Assembly (NCBI GenBank): GCA_916610825.1
Contig: OU744449.1
Location: 27,192,728 to 27,256,727, forward strand
Direction of reading: 5' to 3'
Length of the DNA stretch: 64,000 nucleotides
Source of the DNA: Haliclystus octoradiatus
Taxonomy: Eukaryota > Cnidaria > Staurozoa > Stauromedusae > Haliclystidae
Shown here: positions 19,501-37,654 of the stretch, piece after piece
Layout: the number at the start of each line of letters is the position of its first letter
Position numbering within the stretch: the first letter of the stretch is position 1
Made by a program: the position numbers and the translations under genes
The notes under the pieces: model-generated
Database searches by the model: none
Told to the model about the DNA's origin: nothing
The model's input: the letters and a program-made list of their open reading frames with translations, nothing else

Positions 19501-22222
19501 GACAATCAAGGCCTATCTGCCATGAAATTTGTTGAAATTAATCTGCAGTGTTGCAGCTGATATCAGTAAAGAGCATTTAAAATCATTGCTCTCAGCTTTG
19601 CTCCGCAATCATTGCTCTCCGGAAGAAGATATTTTTATGATTTAAATGCCAAACTGCAACAAAAATTCAGAGGAAATTTTTGAAAAATCAAGATTCCAGA
19701 AAGTCCTAATCAGTACACTAAGGCATAACATAAACTTGTTTTCTATATTGTATTTCAGGGAGAAGCCTATCTCTGGTTTCTGTGCTGACTATTCTTTTAT
19801 TATTCGGTCATTGTTAGATTTGTATGAGTCATGTTTCGATACACAATGGCTTTTATGGGCTCAACAGCTACAAGAAAAACAAATTCAACTATTCTGGGAT
19901 GATCAAAATGCTGGTTTCTTTGAAAATGTTGCTGACGATACATCGATTTTATTACGAATGAAACATGGTTAGTTATCTTTAAGGTCATTACAGTTATTAT
20001 TGTGTTTAGTTTATATATATGGAGCCTTTTGTGTGAACAACTTCAAGGAGTTCATGAACTTGATGAAAATTCATCAATTGTTCATGAATAAATCATAAAT
20101 AGTCTATAGAATGTATATAGGTTGTGTTTCATTTACGTTTCCATGAACTGATTGTGATAACCCCTGCGAAAACAGTTCAGGAGTTCATGAACAGTTCATG
20201 AACATTCAGGGAAATTGGAGCCATTTAACGTTCATGAACTGTTCATGAACTGTTCATGAACTCCTGAACTGTTTTTCGCAGGGGAATGGAGCCATTTAGA
20301 TTCCATCTATCATAGATTTTATTTCAGAAACAAATGTTCAACTCATCAATAACGTATTTGAAGTAATTGACAGTCTACACGAGAGGAAGTGTCAGTTTAA
20401 ACATTCAGCCATGTTTAACTTTCATCGACTATTTTTTTTTATCGTTTATCCATAAGCGGGGTAAGCTTGAAGATTTTTTTACCGGGTTAGTTGGTTATTT
20501 TGTTAGTATTTTGAAGCTTTCATGCATTTAATCGCCGGATGCTCTTCTTCATTGGTTTGGCTTTTCCACCCAATAGTGCTCCTGCCAGGGATTGTACCCA
20601 AGACTCTGTGGGCCGTGGTTCAACAGCCCAGCCACTGTAACACTAAGGCCGCAATACCAAACAATGATTTTACTGAACAGACAGAGTAAACACTAGACCA
20701 CAAAACTATTTTTACACTTTCGTTTCTTCAGATAGTTCTACTTTATTCGATGACCAAATCGTCATTATATAATAATCAACTAATATGATATTGACTAATA
20801 AAGACTAATTATAAAACAGAACTAAAAATCTGTTTATTTTATGTTCATTTCTCACCATGTCCATGTGTATCAAATTTTGTTTTAGATCAAGACGGTGCTG
20901 AACCAAGTTCTAACTCTGTTGCTGTGTCAAATCTTTTGAGATTATCTTCTTTCTTTAATAATCCTGTTTGGCAAGAGAAAGCTCTATCTATTTTTAAATT
21001 GAATGCTGAAACTATGGATGTGAGACCAATGTATTTTCCTGGTATGCTAAGTAGCTTCTATCTCTACTGCAATACAATTAAACAGGTAAGATATTACAAA
21101 CTTGTGGAACGCTTCAATTTTCTATAGTAATTAAGTGCATTGGTCTACAGCTCAGGTAGCAGACCCCTGCGAAAAAAAGTTCAGGAATTCATGAACAGTT
21201 CATAAACAGAACATTAATGGCCCCAATTTTCATGAACTGTTTATGGACTGTCTTTCACAGGGGGATTGTTCGTACTCTGTGCTGGAGGCCAGGGTTTGAT
21301 TCAACATTGGTGCCCACATGTCAATTTTTTGTAGTATAATTAGTTATGTACATTTGTTGATATCTCCCAGGTTGAAGTAGACATTGTAATTTGGTCAGTA
21401 TCCCCTTACGGAAAGAAATATCCCGTCAAAAACATTTGCTGGGTTCATGGGATGTTCATAAGCTTCCTTAACTCAGTTCATGAACAATTCATGAGCTTTA
21501 CAAATATTCATGAACTGTTCATGAACACCTTAGAAACAATTCATGAACAATTTATGAAATGTTAAATGGCTCAATTTTTATGAACTGTTTTCACAGGTAC
21601 GGTACCGTGTTGTATTGCCTAAAATAATAACTGAGTATGGAAGAAATGTTTTTTATTATTCAGAGCCAAATGTTTTAATTCACTACAAATAGAAATTCAA
21701 AAATTACCTCGTAAATTGTTTTATAACTGTTGTAATGATCTTTCATACAGGGGTGGATACAGGGTACGTCAAAAGCTGTATCCGCCCGCCCCTGACATCA
21801 TATATATTTTAACTCTACGTATCTCACGTACCTGATCAATAAACAACACAATAGATTTAAGATAGCATTGCTCTTTAATCTAAAAATATAGATTAATCCT
21901 AATTTTATTTCAGAATTAATAAGTAATAATTTATTGTTAATTAATATTTCTGTAATGTTTTTTTTTTTAGGTTGTTGTAGTCGGTAATAGAAATGATGAA
22001 ACCACAAAAGCTATTTTACATCTTCTTCATACCACATTCACACCAAATCAATCAATTATATTTAAAAATGGAGATAACGACACAACGTTGAATGGATTAC
22101 AAAAACATTTATCACAACTTAAAACTATTGACGGAAAAACAACAGTATATATTTGTGAGAATTACACATGCTCGCTACCACTGACAACAATTGAAGATGT
22201 GAAGAATCTTATTCAATCGTAA
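827..22222 (+). CDS. SPATA20: SPATA20-type thioredoxin-domain protein (14 exons)
   Basis: Exons: 827-1014, 1112-1176, 3975-4129, 5109-5252, 6163-6358, 7150-7280, 8094-8198, 8862-8936, 9782-9994, 17674-17866, 18998-19166, 19759-19967, 20886-21085, 21971-22222. All introns are GT-AG, and the joined frame is 764 aa, close to human SPATA20 (about 786). Conserved blocks appear in family order: [15 protein letters not shown], the thioredoxin-like motif C90-H-W-C93, [56 protein letters not shown]. The N-terminal part is the DsbH/YyaL-like thioredoxin fold; the rest matches the helical-barrel region. Residues 1-36 are rich in S, K, R and L without acidic residues, so a mitochondrial presequence is plausible; a second ATG at 932 would give the short form. 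The family is linked to spermatogenesis and redox, but its biochemical activity is not settled. Intron 9 (7.7 kb) holds an antisense BEL/Pao element. A possible poly(A) signal AATAAA is at 22717-22722. Confidence 0.93.
1450..1542 (-). tRNA. tRNA-Phe(GAA) with a 20-nt intron
   Basis: Read on the minus strand, the sequence folds into a full cloverleaf: 7-bp acceptor stem (GCCGCTA with TGGCGGC), D arm GCTCAGTTGGGAGAGC, anticodon stem TCAGA/TCTGA, T arm with GGTTCAATCCC, and discriminator A73. The anticodon is GAA with U33 and G37. Twenty bases (1486-1505) interrupt it one base after the anticodon, the canonical position 37/38 for eukaryotic tRNA introns; without them the tRNA is 73 nt. A T5 run on the minus strand (1440-1444) shortly after the 3' end fits an RNA polymerase III terminator. 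It lies antisense in intron 2 of the SPATA20-type gene. The body closely resembles animal tRNA-Phe, and A and B boxes are intact, so this is a gene rather than a SINE head. Confidence 0.9.
1858..2037. repeat. ATGAAC palindromic MITE, copy in intron 2
   Basis: Starts CCCCTGTGAAAAACAG and ends CTGTTTTTCGCA. The two halves are near inverted copies with repeated TTCATGAAC units and the internal pair TTTAAATGGC / GCCATTTAGTG. It is a member of the window's dominant repeat family. A degraded relative follows at about 2288-2544. Confidence 0.75.
2617..3304. mobile_element. hAT-like non-autonomous DNA transposon
   Basis: The ends are inverted repeats TAGTGATGG / CCATCACTA. The element is flanked by a perfect 8-bp direct repeat CATCTGAG (2609-2616 and 3305-3312), the duplication size typical of hAT transposition. 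The 688-bp body is AT-rich with GAATCGATT-type subterminal palindromes and no transposase frame, so it is a MITE mobilised in trans. It sits in intron 2 of the SPATA20-type gene. Confidence 0.8.
3383..3588. repeat. ATGAAC palindromic MITE, second subfamily
   Basis: This copy carries the variant core CGTGAATTTCC / CAATTTTACGTTCATGA and repeated GTTCATGAAC units. Its outer ends are poorly preserved. It belongs to the subfamily whose arms read ACGTGAAATTGC instead of ACGTTAAATGGC. Confidence 0.55.
3660..3835 (+). repeat. tRNA-derived SINE (family C), reference copy
   Basis: The head GGTAGCTCAAAGGCAGAG resembles an A box and is followed about 40 bases later by a degraded B box (GGCTGGATTCC). The tail continues with CGTCGGTACGCACATG. 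Related copies occur at 21140-21390 (interrupted) and 56690-56850, and a head fragment on the other strand at about 4500-4555. No target duplication could be fixed by eye. Confidence 0.6.
4351..4502. repeat. ATGAAC palindromic MITE, degraded copy
   Basis: Begins CCCCTGCAAAAAACAG and ends TTTTTTTCGCATGG; the interior has lost many units of the 11-base repeat. Its right end abuts a tRNA-like SINE head fragment (about 4500-4555, minus strand). Confidence 0.65.
4626..4850. repeat. ATGAAC palindromic MITE, long copy
   Basis: A 225-bp copy with both ends (CCTGCGAAAAACAG and TTTTTGCAGGGG), internal markers GTTAAATGGC / GCCATTTAACG, and at least ten TTCATGAAC units in both orientations. It would fold into one long hairpin. 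It lies in intron 3 of the SPATA20-type gene. Confidence 0.85.
5277..5298. repeat. (CA)n microsatellite
   Basis: Eleven CA dinucleotides directly after exon 4 of the SPATA20-type gene. Confidence 0.9.
5333..5565. repeat. ATGAAC palindromic MITE, ACGTGAAATTGC subfamily
   Basis: Ends are CTCTGTGAAAAAAAG and TTTTTTTCACAGGGG. Inner arms carry GTGAAATTGCTC and GAGCAATTAAAC, which distinguish this subfamily. A further fragment of the same family follows at about 5583-5632. Confidence 0.75.
5936..6077. repeat. ATGAAC palindromic MITE, ACGTGAAATTGC subfamily
   Basis: Runs from CCCCTGTGGAAATTACC to TTTTTTTTCGCAGAGG, with inner arms ACGTGAAGTTAGC and GCAATTTCACGT. It ends about 85 bases before exon 5 of the SPATA20-type gene. 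Weak, degraded pieces of the family also lie at about 6795-7080. Confidence 0.7.
6390..6760 (-). repeat. tRNA-derived SINE (family A), complete copy
   Basis: On the minus strand the element opens with GGGGTGATTAGCTCAGATGG (A box) and has a B box GGTTCAAATCC about 65 bases further on, followed by an unrelated body of roughly 280 bases. It is flanked by the 10-bp direct repeat CAAATAAAGT (6380-6389 and 6761-6770), the mark of LINE-mediated insertion. The head cannot form an acceptor stem with its 3' side and has an internal hairpin TCAGAT...ATCTGA in place of the anticodon arm, so it is not a functional tRNA. A truncated second copy lies at 19321-19625 on the plus strand. Confidence 0.85.
7641..7845. 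mobile_element. Tc1/mariner-like MITE (CAGTAAAATCCGGCAAT type)
   Basis: Approximate ends CAGTAAAATCCGGCAATAG and GTTGCCAGATTCAATTG are loosely inverted, and TA follows the right end. No coding capacity. The same terminal motif appears at about 57807-57823 (GCCGGATTCTACTG followed by TA). Confidence 0.45.
8228..8700. mobile_element. DNA-transposon-like MITE with nested palindromes
   Basis: The ends are inverted repeats AAGCCCTGGGCAAATGACGG and the complement of AAGCCCTGGGCAAACGATGG (two mismatches). The centre holds two perfect small palindromes TGTCTTATTCAATAAGACA spaced by GTTTGATGTTCAATAAGAC units. No frame and no clear target duplication. It lies in intron 7 of the SPATA20-type gene. Confidence 0.65.
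9271..9445. mobile_element. hAT-like MITE (CAGGGTCCGAC family), copy 1
   Basis: Inverted ends CAGGGTCCGACAAGAGG / CTTTTGCCGGACGCTG are flanked by 8-bp near-identical repeats CGATCAGA (9263-9270) and TGATCAGA (9446-9453). Both the CAGGG terminus and the 8-bp duplication fit hAT. Copy 2 is at 58860-59040. A truncated relative lies at about 17145-17280. Confidence 0.75.
10006..10121. repeat. ATGAAC palindromic MITE flanked by TA
   Basis: A 116-bp copy from CCCTTGCAAAAAAAG to CTTATTTTGCAGGTG. TA precedes (10004-10005) and follows (10122-10123) it, consistent with a TA target duplication. It begins 11 bases after the end of exon 9 of the SPATA20-type gene. A degraded piece follows at about 10203-10282. 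Confidence 0.75.
10340..10935 (-). repeat. BEL/Pao 3' LTR (596 bp)
   Basis: This is the 3' LTR of the minus-strand element. On the plus strand it begins TGTTCTGAAG and ends ACGGAACA. It matches the other LTR at 16349-16944 in length and, by eye, at every base but one (G at 10373, T at 16382). The TSD CATTC lies at 10335-10339. Confidence 0.95.
10936..10946 (-). other. Polypurine tract of the BEL/Pao element
   Basis: On the element's coding strand GGTGGCGGGAA sits immediately before the 3' LTR, the position of the polypurine tract that primes plus-strand DNA synthesis. Confidence 0.7.
10974..16301 (-). CDS. BEL/Pao gag-pol polyprotein, 1775 aa, intact
   Basis: One uninterrupted frame beginning 47 bases inside the 5' LTR. 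In order: an N-terminal gag region with a short tandem heptad ([13 protein letters not shown]) near residue 185-200; two CCHC zinc knuckles (CX2CX4HX4C) near 411 and 440; a retropepsin-like protease with the active motif DAG near 517, where DSG/DTG is usual; a reverse transcriptase with YMDD near 933; an RNase H region; an H2C2 zinc-binding domain near 1415-1455; and an integrase core whose D, D and E fall near 1482, 1547 and 1595 (GIDYFGP, SDNGSNF, GGVFEAM). The C-terminus ([17 protein letters not shown]) matches the domain usual at the end of BEL/Pao polyproteins. No envelope-like frame follows. Frames on the opposite strand are shadows. Confidence 0.96.
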   Translation of the reverse strand: MANPDVDTLMYQRRSAKGRVTRVMRKMDDLVEQATDDINELDDDLRTLYICYEKAENIHEELQLLLSIENTDQDDDTWIEQLHKAMCDSRKRIRSYINQERNAAPLQTSSIIQVIKTASQEADDVFEDSFQTMEEMISSGQTKNRRDSEQGATNSQKELTKQPLPTQQRRSVDERNLDLTKHEEALAKQEEALTKHEEATPTRVPSGTPMVRYKLSLPFFSGKLKDYRKFRTTFKTLVDKDNTDQNTKLHVLRGRLEKIPARLIWNMENYDQAWNKLDKTYGREDQITDLCYKELDELRPVRKGDAAGFLNFATTVQDIVIQLQNANCEADLKSMGLLKTIASKMTDEDKERWGREVRENKQKETVLGLNEWLESESIIKSQAYSLEPSTTKTKTGSSHTTQSNNYTRKRECFVCTEDHLVEDCKSFLDSTIDERWSKVKQNRACFCCLKMGHGIRECHKLKECNSEGCTKKHHGLLHKEATISAASKEDNNKKVQLATTRVIVKDNHGRSKEANVLIDAGSQLTFIREGFSKSLGIQGIKTNLNLSVVGGVRTTTTTRKVCISLSSVTNKGSEQEVKAIEMKKICENIVSVKDKDLNKYEHLKDVKFNNVNGSVDILIGCDNPHFHVGETRMGKPGTPIAINTILGWVAFGPTKMSTQDSKIAVTNMAHATEEQQVDLTSFWKTETFGVNGQEETSTTIKTTSIEDIKAGKMLRESCKKVGDRYQIALPWKESPTTLEDNYEMALKRLEATERKLSKDNDLAHEYDNKIMEYEKLGFARRLTEEELNNYKGPKYYIAHHAVIRREKESTPLRIVFDASAKHNNKSLNDRLMKGPDLLNSLFGIILRFRENHTALCTDISKMFPQVMMPIEDQHVHRFLWRSMDTSKRPTVFMMERVTFGDKPAPAMAQTVLLRTAEDNEKEFPLGAASVKKNTYMDDICDSFNTKEQASKTKDEIIRLLKNGGFTMKKWISNNKDLSTTCDDQKAKKIIKEISMGSVEEKVLGAVWNHEEDIVKFRVKDFEIDVLTKRSILKTIAALFDPIGLAAAFLIKAKIGMQHLWIDGLGWDDNIGKDTQEFWQQLFEEMKTLNEVQFKRCLTPTNAKGIPSLHIFCDASENAFAACAYIRWEVTSEEKEAESTFVAAKTRVAPLKQLTIPRLELQGAVLATRLAKTIREECRFKLAYTQFWCDSTVVLSWIKSTTKDLKTFVAVRVGEIQTESDPSEWRYCPTTENPADEATRGISVKALEGRWQHGPEFLQCKEETWPEKIIIKEKSDEERKQQKITISCAITKVEDVLHIHKFNSWSKVKRTMCYVFRFINILKNKGTMINKGPLDNDELQRAEISLLKIAQKEMQNDVNKGRYEQLTPFVDENGIIRVGGKIDKTATLPYDQRHPILIARNNVLSRLLMMQCHKDVRHHGTERVLAQSRLRFWIVQGRQLAKSIATNCVTCKKLRSVPEEQLMAELPSYRLKPFSPPFCYVGIDYFGPITVKMTRKRREKRYGALFTCLNTRAIHLEVAEDMSTEAFLQVLRRFYARRGQPKLINSDNGSNFVGAEKELKKMIENWDKDALTDFNAERQISWKFNTPLASHHGGVFEAMVKLAKKAMKATIGDHVLTEDSLHTLLCEVEQLVNSRPLAPMSSDPNDGAYLTPNHLLLGRSTATTPQGPFEEYKDPSKRFLFIQTLTNIFWKKWIRDYLPTLMRRKKWCKEQRKVSIGDIVLVIDSNLPRGKWQMAKVIEVYPAKDNMVRSVKVKTQIGEYNRPITKLCLLLPIELQ
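16349..16944 (-). repeat. BEL/Pao 5' LTR (596 bp)
   Basis: The 5' LTR of the minus-strand element, which would drive its transcription. See the 10340-10935 partner: a single base differs. The TSD CATTC follows at 16945-16949. Confidence 0.95.
16657..16664 (-). promoter_or_regulatory. TATA box in the BEL/Pao 5' LTR
   Basis: On the element's coding strand TATATAAA (within TGTATATAAACTCG) lies about 290 bases into the LTR, a plausible U3 core promoter. The same sequence is present in the 3' LTR at 10648-10655. Initiation has not been shown. Confidence 0.5.
17441..17632. repeat. ATGAAC palindromic MITE, diverged copy
   Basis: Contains about eight TTCATGAAC-type units, GGGCCATTTGAAATTCATGAA in the left half, and a right end GAACTGTTTGCAGAGG. 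It sits just before exon 10 of the SPATA20-type gene. Further degraded pieces lie at 17019-17105 and 17888-18075. Confidence 0.6.
18319..18405. repeat. Perfect 21-bp inverted repeat
   Basis: Arms TTTCACAATAAATGCTAACG(C) at 18319-18339 and their exact complement at 18385-18405 are separated by 45 bases. The pair would form a strong hairpin in the intron 10 transcript of the SPATA20-type gene. It may be the remnant of an inverted insertion; no known family was recognised. Confidence 0.8.
18606..18930. repeat. Tandem duplicated ~150-bp repeat
   Basis: Two diverged units (about 18606-18735 and 18783-18930) share TTTTCACAGG-TCCxxxxAG, TTTAAAG-AAAGATTTA-AACCCTG and GCCAACATGGCAGATGTGAA followed by ACAGCTCT. 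A third partial unit begins near 48860 in the glucosidase gene, so this is a dispersed repeat as well as a local duplication. Confidence 0.65.
19321..19625 (+). repeat. tRNA-derived SINE (family A), second copy
   Basis: Plus-strand, diverged copy of the 6390-6760 SINE: TTGCTCAGATCGTAGAGCAG (A-box region), CAAATTCCCCCC (decayed B box), and the shared body GACAATCAAGGCCTATCTGC. It lies in intron 11 of the SPATA20-type gene. Confidence 0.8.
20161..20284. repeat. ATGAAC palindromic MITE, short clean copy
   Basis: A 124-bp copy with intact ends CCCCTGCGAAAACAG and CTGTTTTTCGCAGGGG and the pair GTTCATGAACATTC / GCCATTTAACGTTC. It lies in intron 12 of the SPATA20-type gene, preceded by degraded family sequence from about 20030. 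Confidence 0.85.
20437..20654 (-). repeat. tRNA-derived SINE (family B), copy 1
   Basis: On the minus strand a decayed tRNA head (TTGCGGCCTTAGTGTTACAG) precedes a B-box-like segment and the body GGGTAAAAAAATCTTCAAGC with TTATCCACAAACCGGG-type ending. It matches copies at 27388-27592 (-), 49591-49814 (+) and the 3' fragment at 29935-30030 (+). Confidence 0.75.
21140..21390 (+). repeat. SINE family C interrupted by an ATGAAC MITE
   Basis: The flanks read as one SINE-C copy (TACAGCTCAGGTAGCAGA ... CTGTGCTGGAGGCCAGGG ... GGTGCCCACATGTC), aligned with the uninterrupted copy at 3660-3835. Bases 21164-21264 are the inserted palindromic MITE, which therefore arrived later. Confidence 0.7.
21164..21264. 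repeat. ATGAAC palindromic MITE inside a SINE
   Basis: A 101-bp copy from CCCCTGCGAAAAAAAG to CTTTCACAGGGG, with the two GGCCCC/AATTTTCATGAACTG half-units. Another diverged copy follows at about 21421-21598. Confidence 0.8.
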
Positions 22223-23222
22223 TATCCTCCAAATTGTACCCCGTAGTTATCATCTTGTAGGCCTACATGAGTTACGCCAAGGTGGAACGACAAGAAAGCG
22301 TGCTTCATGGCCAATTTAGGCTATTTTGGAGGAATTTGCAAAAGAACTTTACCACTAATGTACAACTAATTTCCCCACATTTACAATTTTCTAATCAACC
22401 TGCAGGCAGACTTAACAATTTGCATTCTTCTTTGTGGGTTCTATACATTATTCAACTATTTTAATACAATATTTGCGTCATAGTAGCTATTTATAGTAAC
22501 ACTTATAAGCAACTTCAGCTGAAATGTTACACCAGTAGGCCTTCAGAAAATTTTACTTTAATTTATATTAATTAATATCACTAGAATATTATCGATGTTC
22601 GCATCACGGTAATTTGTTTTTCTGATTAATTGCAAAATATTTCAAGTTTTGTCCTTTGTAGATCTTGCTGATATATTCAAACTACCGTCCTTAATGTTAT
22701 CCAATAGAATAATAATAATAAATTATTTCAAAAAAGGAGAACTTTTTACTTTTGTTTGTCTACCAAAGCCTCTTTCACATTTTACTTATGACGAGGGGTG
22801 TATACTCCACATTATTGAAGAAAAGAAAAATTGAATTTCAAATATCGACTGTCAATTTTAATTTTAATATATGAAATTATATTTATTTATTTAGTTCTTT
22901 CTGCAAATAATGTGTTATAACTTGATAAATAACATTACCGTGTTATCTTATTTATTATTATCTGCGTCATATCTTTGAGAAATTTCACCCCTGTTTTATG
23001 CTGTCCTCATTTTCAGCTCATTTGGCGCGAGCACAGCAGACAAAATCAAAATCTCCTTATCGTTTAACTTCTGCATTTTTGACAGAAAGGGAATTACATG
23101 TTTTATAGTTTATTATTGGATTGTTCTTTTAATATTTTATAATTTAATGGTTTTGAATTCAAATATATCAAACTGTGTTTTATTCTGTAAGCTTGGTTGT
23201 TTATAACTAGCAGTCCCTTGAA
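22223..23222. other. Intergenic, SPATA20-type gene to CCP110
   Basis: One kilobase between the stop codon of the first gene and the start of the second, same strand. It should hold the 3' UTR of the first (AATAAA at 22717-22722) and the promoter and 5' UTR of the second. No repeat and no further gene were recognised. Confidence 0.6.
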
Positions 23223-34261
<11,039 letters not shown>

Positions 34262-36907
34262 ATAACTGTATAAATACTATTTGTTGATTATTCCATTTTG
34301 ATTTGGTAAAAGTTACAAATATATAGATTTATCAATATGAAAAATGAAATCAAGATTAGTGCTATCTATATATAAGGTTAATAGATATTCTAAAATATCA
34401 CGAAGGTTTTCTGCGATCTGATTGGTCGAAAGAGCGTGCATGAAATCCTAGGGTAAATCATGGCTCCGAAAACCGGGAAAAACCGCAAGCTTCAAAAAGT
34501 TTGATCTGTGATAAAATACAGAAATTATAACTTTTTGATAACAACCCAATAAATATCTCAATAATGGCTACGATTTACAAAACGACATTTAGCTGAAGAT
34601 GTTTTTATTTATTGAAAAGCGTGGTAAATGAGTCGTGTAACATGCAAAATAAAAACACAGAATGAAAGACAATTATAGGCTACGCTGTTTCAAGGTAAAC
34701 CTAAAATTTAGATAACAATTACTGCATTAATTTGCTAAAGAACTATTGTACCACTTATATTACAGACGTTCTTGTATATGTCTTTTTTTATTCGACAAAA
34801 TCTATCTTGTTGTGGGATTCTCTTTATGCTTGGTTTATGAATTGAAATTGAATTTTAAATTGTGAATTCATGAATTGAAAATTCGCCGTCGAATGAGATT
34901 CCGACATTTGTTTTATTTTAGAAAAGGGTTACCACATGCTTGCAAATGTTTGTATTCATATTTACTAAACTCGAAAATGTTGGGAGACACTCGGGAAGCT
35001 AAAAATCACTCGCTCGGAGCTCGTGATTTTTTAGCGCTTCACTCGTGTCTCCCAACTTACGACACATTATAAGGTTACTAGATAAATCTTAGGCTTGTAA
35101 AGAAGGAGCATGATGTAGCATGATTGCCTTGTCTTGCGTTTTCATTTTTCAAAAAAAAGCAGCTAGATAGTCAATAGTTTCTTATTAAACAGAATAATCA
35201 TCATCACTTATTAAGAAGAACCTTTAAGCCACTTTATGGTCGCTTTTTAAGGGATCATACGTAATAGTTTTAAATATAACTTATATCATAATTAAAACCT
35301 TAGTGTCAATGATAACCTTCATCAGGGATGGCAGATCAATTCACTTGTGAGCACCATCTGACTGAAAAGAGTAATGATGGCTTGATTTTATGTGGATATC
35401 ATTGTTATAGTGGATGAGCGTGTTTTGGTGGTGGACGGAGAAGGAATAAAGAGGACAGCAAGGGAGGAGCTTAATTAAATTAAATTTTATGAGCCCAGGA
35501 AAGCTGATTGAAAGTCGCCCTGTCCTTAATACTTAACCATTCAAACTGACGAAGCATTCTTGAGACAGGGGTCCTATTGTGACACTGTAGCACTGTCCTC
35601 GTACCTCTATTTTGAAATATGTATTGGAGCTATATGTCATAGATATATAATGGAGAATGTATTTCTATCGTTTACTTTGATATCGAAAATGGATACATTG
35701 AATAAAGAGAACTCGAATTTAAAGTCAGGAATATTTTTGGCTGTGTCATCAATGGTCATTTAATTATTCAACTCGGTTAGGCGGGCGTGTAACTCAGATA
35801 GAATTTTTTGGGACGGTATTTCTCATTAATTTACAAACTGGGTATTGAGCTGGAACTTCATGACACTTCTTCTGTATAGATGTTGTGCATTCTGGAAATT
35901 TGTGTGTATATTTCACTATGAGTTAAATGAAAGCCGAGTAAATTATCAGATCAGAAGTAATGATAAAGTAAGACGTTAGATTACGCTTTTGGACGCGTAT
36001 TTTCTTGGATATTTACGTCCGTCAACAAATTTCTGAATTTATGACGATTGACGAGAGATCAAATATTTCTATAACATACCATTTACGTAAGTTGGAAATC
36101 ACCCAAGCGACCAAATTAAACATGAAATTGAGATTAGATTATTATCTTTTTCAGTCTGGTCTGTTAAAGATATCGTCTATTTTATTTATTAACTTTTGTC
36201 TTCTTAAAAGCCGTCTAATAAAAATTATTTATATATACAACAAGTTTTTATTGATAAATACAAGCATATCGAATATATAAATCTATATATCTGGTCAATT
36301 CACATGCTTAGAAGAACACCAGTGCTTAATTAGATAATGTTATATATATATAATATATACTAGCAGCAGGTATAGCACGCTTTTTATACTAAATATCATA
36401 CAGTTTTACCAATCAATAGAATACTTCGAAACATAAAATGTTTCGTTTGTTTACCGCCTCCATATAGACTTTTTGCAAAATGTTTCAAAACTTTTATAAA
36501 ATTAGTTTAGTTTTGTATAAACAGCGTTACAAAATACTGGAAATCTGTTTTCAAATCGGTACAGCAGGTTTGCAATGTTGTCGATTTATATATATACAAT
36601 ATACTTCTTTGCATGTCAATAACTATTTGTTTTTTCGTTTCTCCGTCGTGAAATATTCTCGTTGGCATTTTGAGTTTTGAAGATATATATAAAGAAATCT
36701 TCGCTGCAATCAAATATGTGAAATTGTCTATGCCTCCCATTTGCAGTGTTAGTATGAAGGCTATATCTTGGATGCACTATATATACTACGTCAAGCTTCT
36801 TTTCTCTTATAATACTCATTTTCTGACTCCGTTGAATACAATGTTGGTTTAATAATCTGTTTTTTCAAGTCGTTGAAAACCAAATCACTTGTAAACACAG
36901 TATTCTT
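34262..36907. other. Intergenic, CCP110 to the 248-codon frame
   Basis: Contains the CCP110 3' UTR (AATAAA at 34548-34553 is one candidate). A perfect 12-bp-arm hairpin lies at 34979-35056 (GTTGGGAGACAC ... GTGTCTCCCAAC) with further pairing inside. The rest is AT-rich, with no gene recognised. ATTAAA on the minus strand near 36847 could be the poly(A) signal of the next gene. Confidence 0.5.
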
Positions 36908-37654
36908 TCATGTTGCTTCGTCGGTTCCAAAATATTCTTTCAACGTTTGCACAAAATAATCACCTTGTTTAGTTGCCATTGTCTTAATTGTTGAAATTGC
37001 ATCGACAGCTTTTGCAATACGAAGTTTAGCTGTTGTATTAAGAGGTGCAGTCGAACAGTTCTCGTCACTTTGATAATCTGATGTTGAAGTTATTCGAGTT
37101 GTAATTTCATTATATTGTTCTTCATCTTTAACAGTTTCTATCATTTGATGATCTTCAATTTGTGAATATTGTTCATTTAAAAACAATTGTTGAATCTCTT
37201 TATAATGGTTGTTATTACTGTTATATATATTTTCAACAATTTGCCATGCTTCATTTGCTTGTTCAAAATACACAGCATATAATATTTCATCTGTTAATAT
37301 AATATCATTTGCTTCATCAATTAATATACTTGGTATATTTTGATTATTAAGATTAGCGTAATCAATTGTATCACAATATTCTGTTGATGTTTTACTGTGG
37401 TGATGATAATTTTGTCTACGTTTATTAGAAATATGTTTTTTGGTAAATTTTGAGATGGCGTCTCTTGTTGTGCCAAATAATTTGGATGGTGACGATGATA
37501 TGGTCTGTTTGCTTGATGCAGAGTTTCGTCGCTTTTCATTTTCTAAAGTTGTTGTATTCGTAGAAAATCTATATAGCGATGGTGATGATTTTGTTCGTCT
37601 TCGTTGTGTATGTTGTTCGTTTTTTACTCCTTCCGTTTTCTTTCCACAATCCAT
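36908..37654 (-). CDS. Intronless hypothetical protein, 248 aa
   Basis: I do not recognise this protein. The frame is complete, ATG to TGA, with a purine at -3 and G at +4. Residues 1-90 are basic and serine-rich (QRRRTKSSPS, SKFTKKHISNKRRQ) followed by a histidine run; residues 95-170 are acidic and Asn/Gln-rich with a probable helix (DEILYAVYFEQANEAW); the end holds KLRIAKAVDAISTIK and YFVQTLKEYFG. No signal peptide or membrane segment. Its length without stops in AT-rich DNA and the patterned composition argue that it is real. It is convergent with CCP110. It could instead be one exon of a larger gene, but no acceptor or donor is needed. Confidence 0.6.
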   Translation of the reverse strand: MDCGKKTEGVKNEQHTQRRRTKSSPSLYRFSTNTTTLENEKRRNSASSKQTISSSPSKLFGTTRDAISKFTKKHISNKRRQNYHHHSKTSTEYCDTIDYANLNNQNIPSILIDEANDIILTDEILYAVYFEQANEAWQIVENIYNSNNNHYKEIQQLFLNEQYSQIEDHQMIETVKDEEQYNEITTRITSTSDYQSDENCSTAPLNTTAKLRIAKAVDAISTIKTMATKQGDYFVQTLKEYFGTDEAT

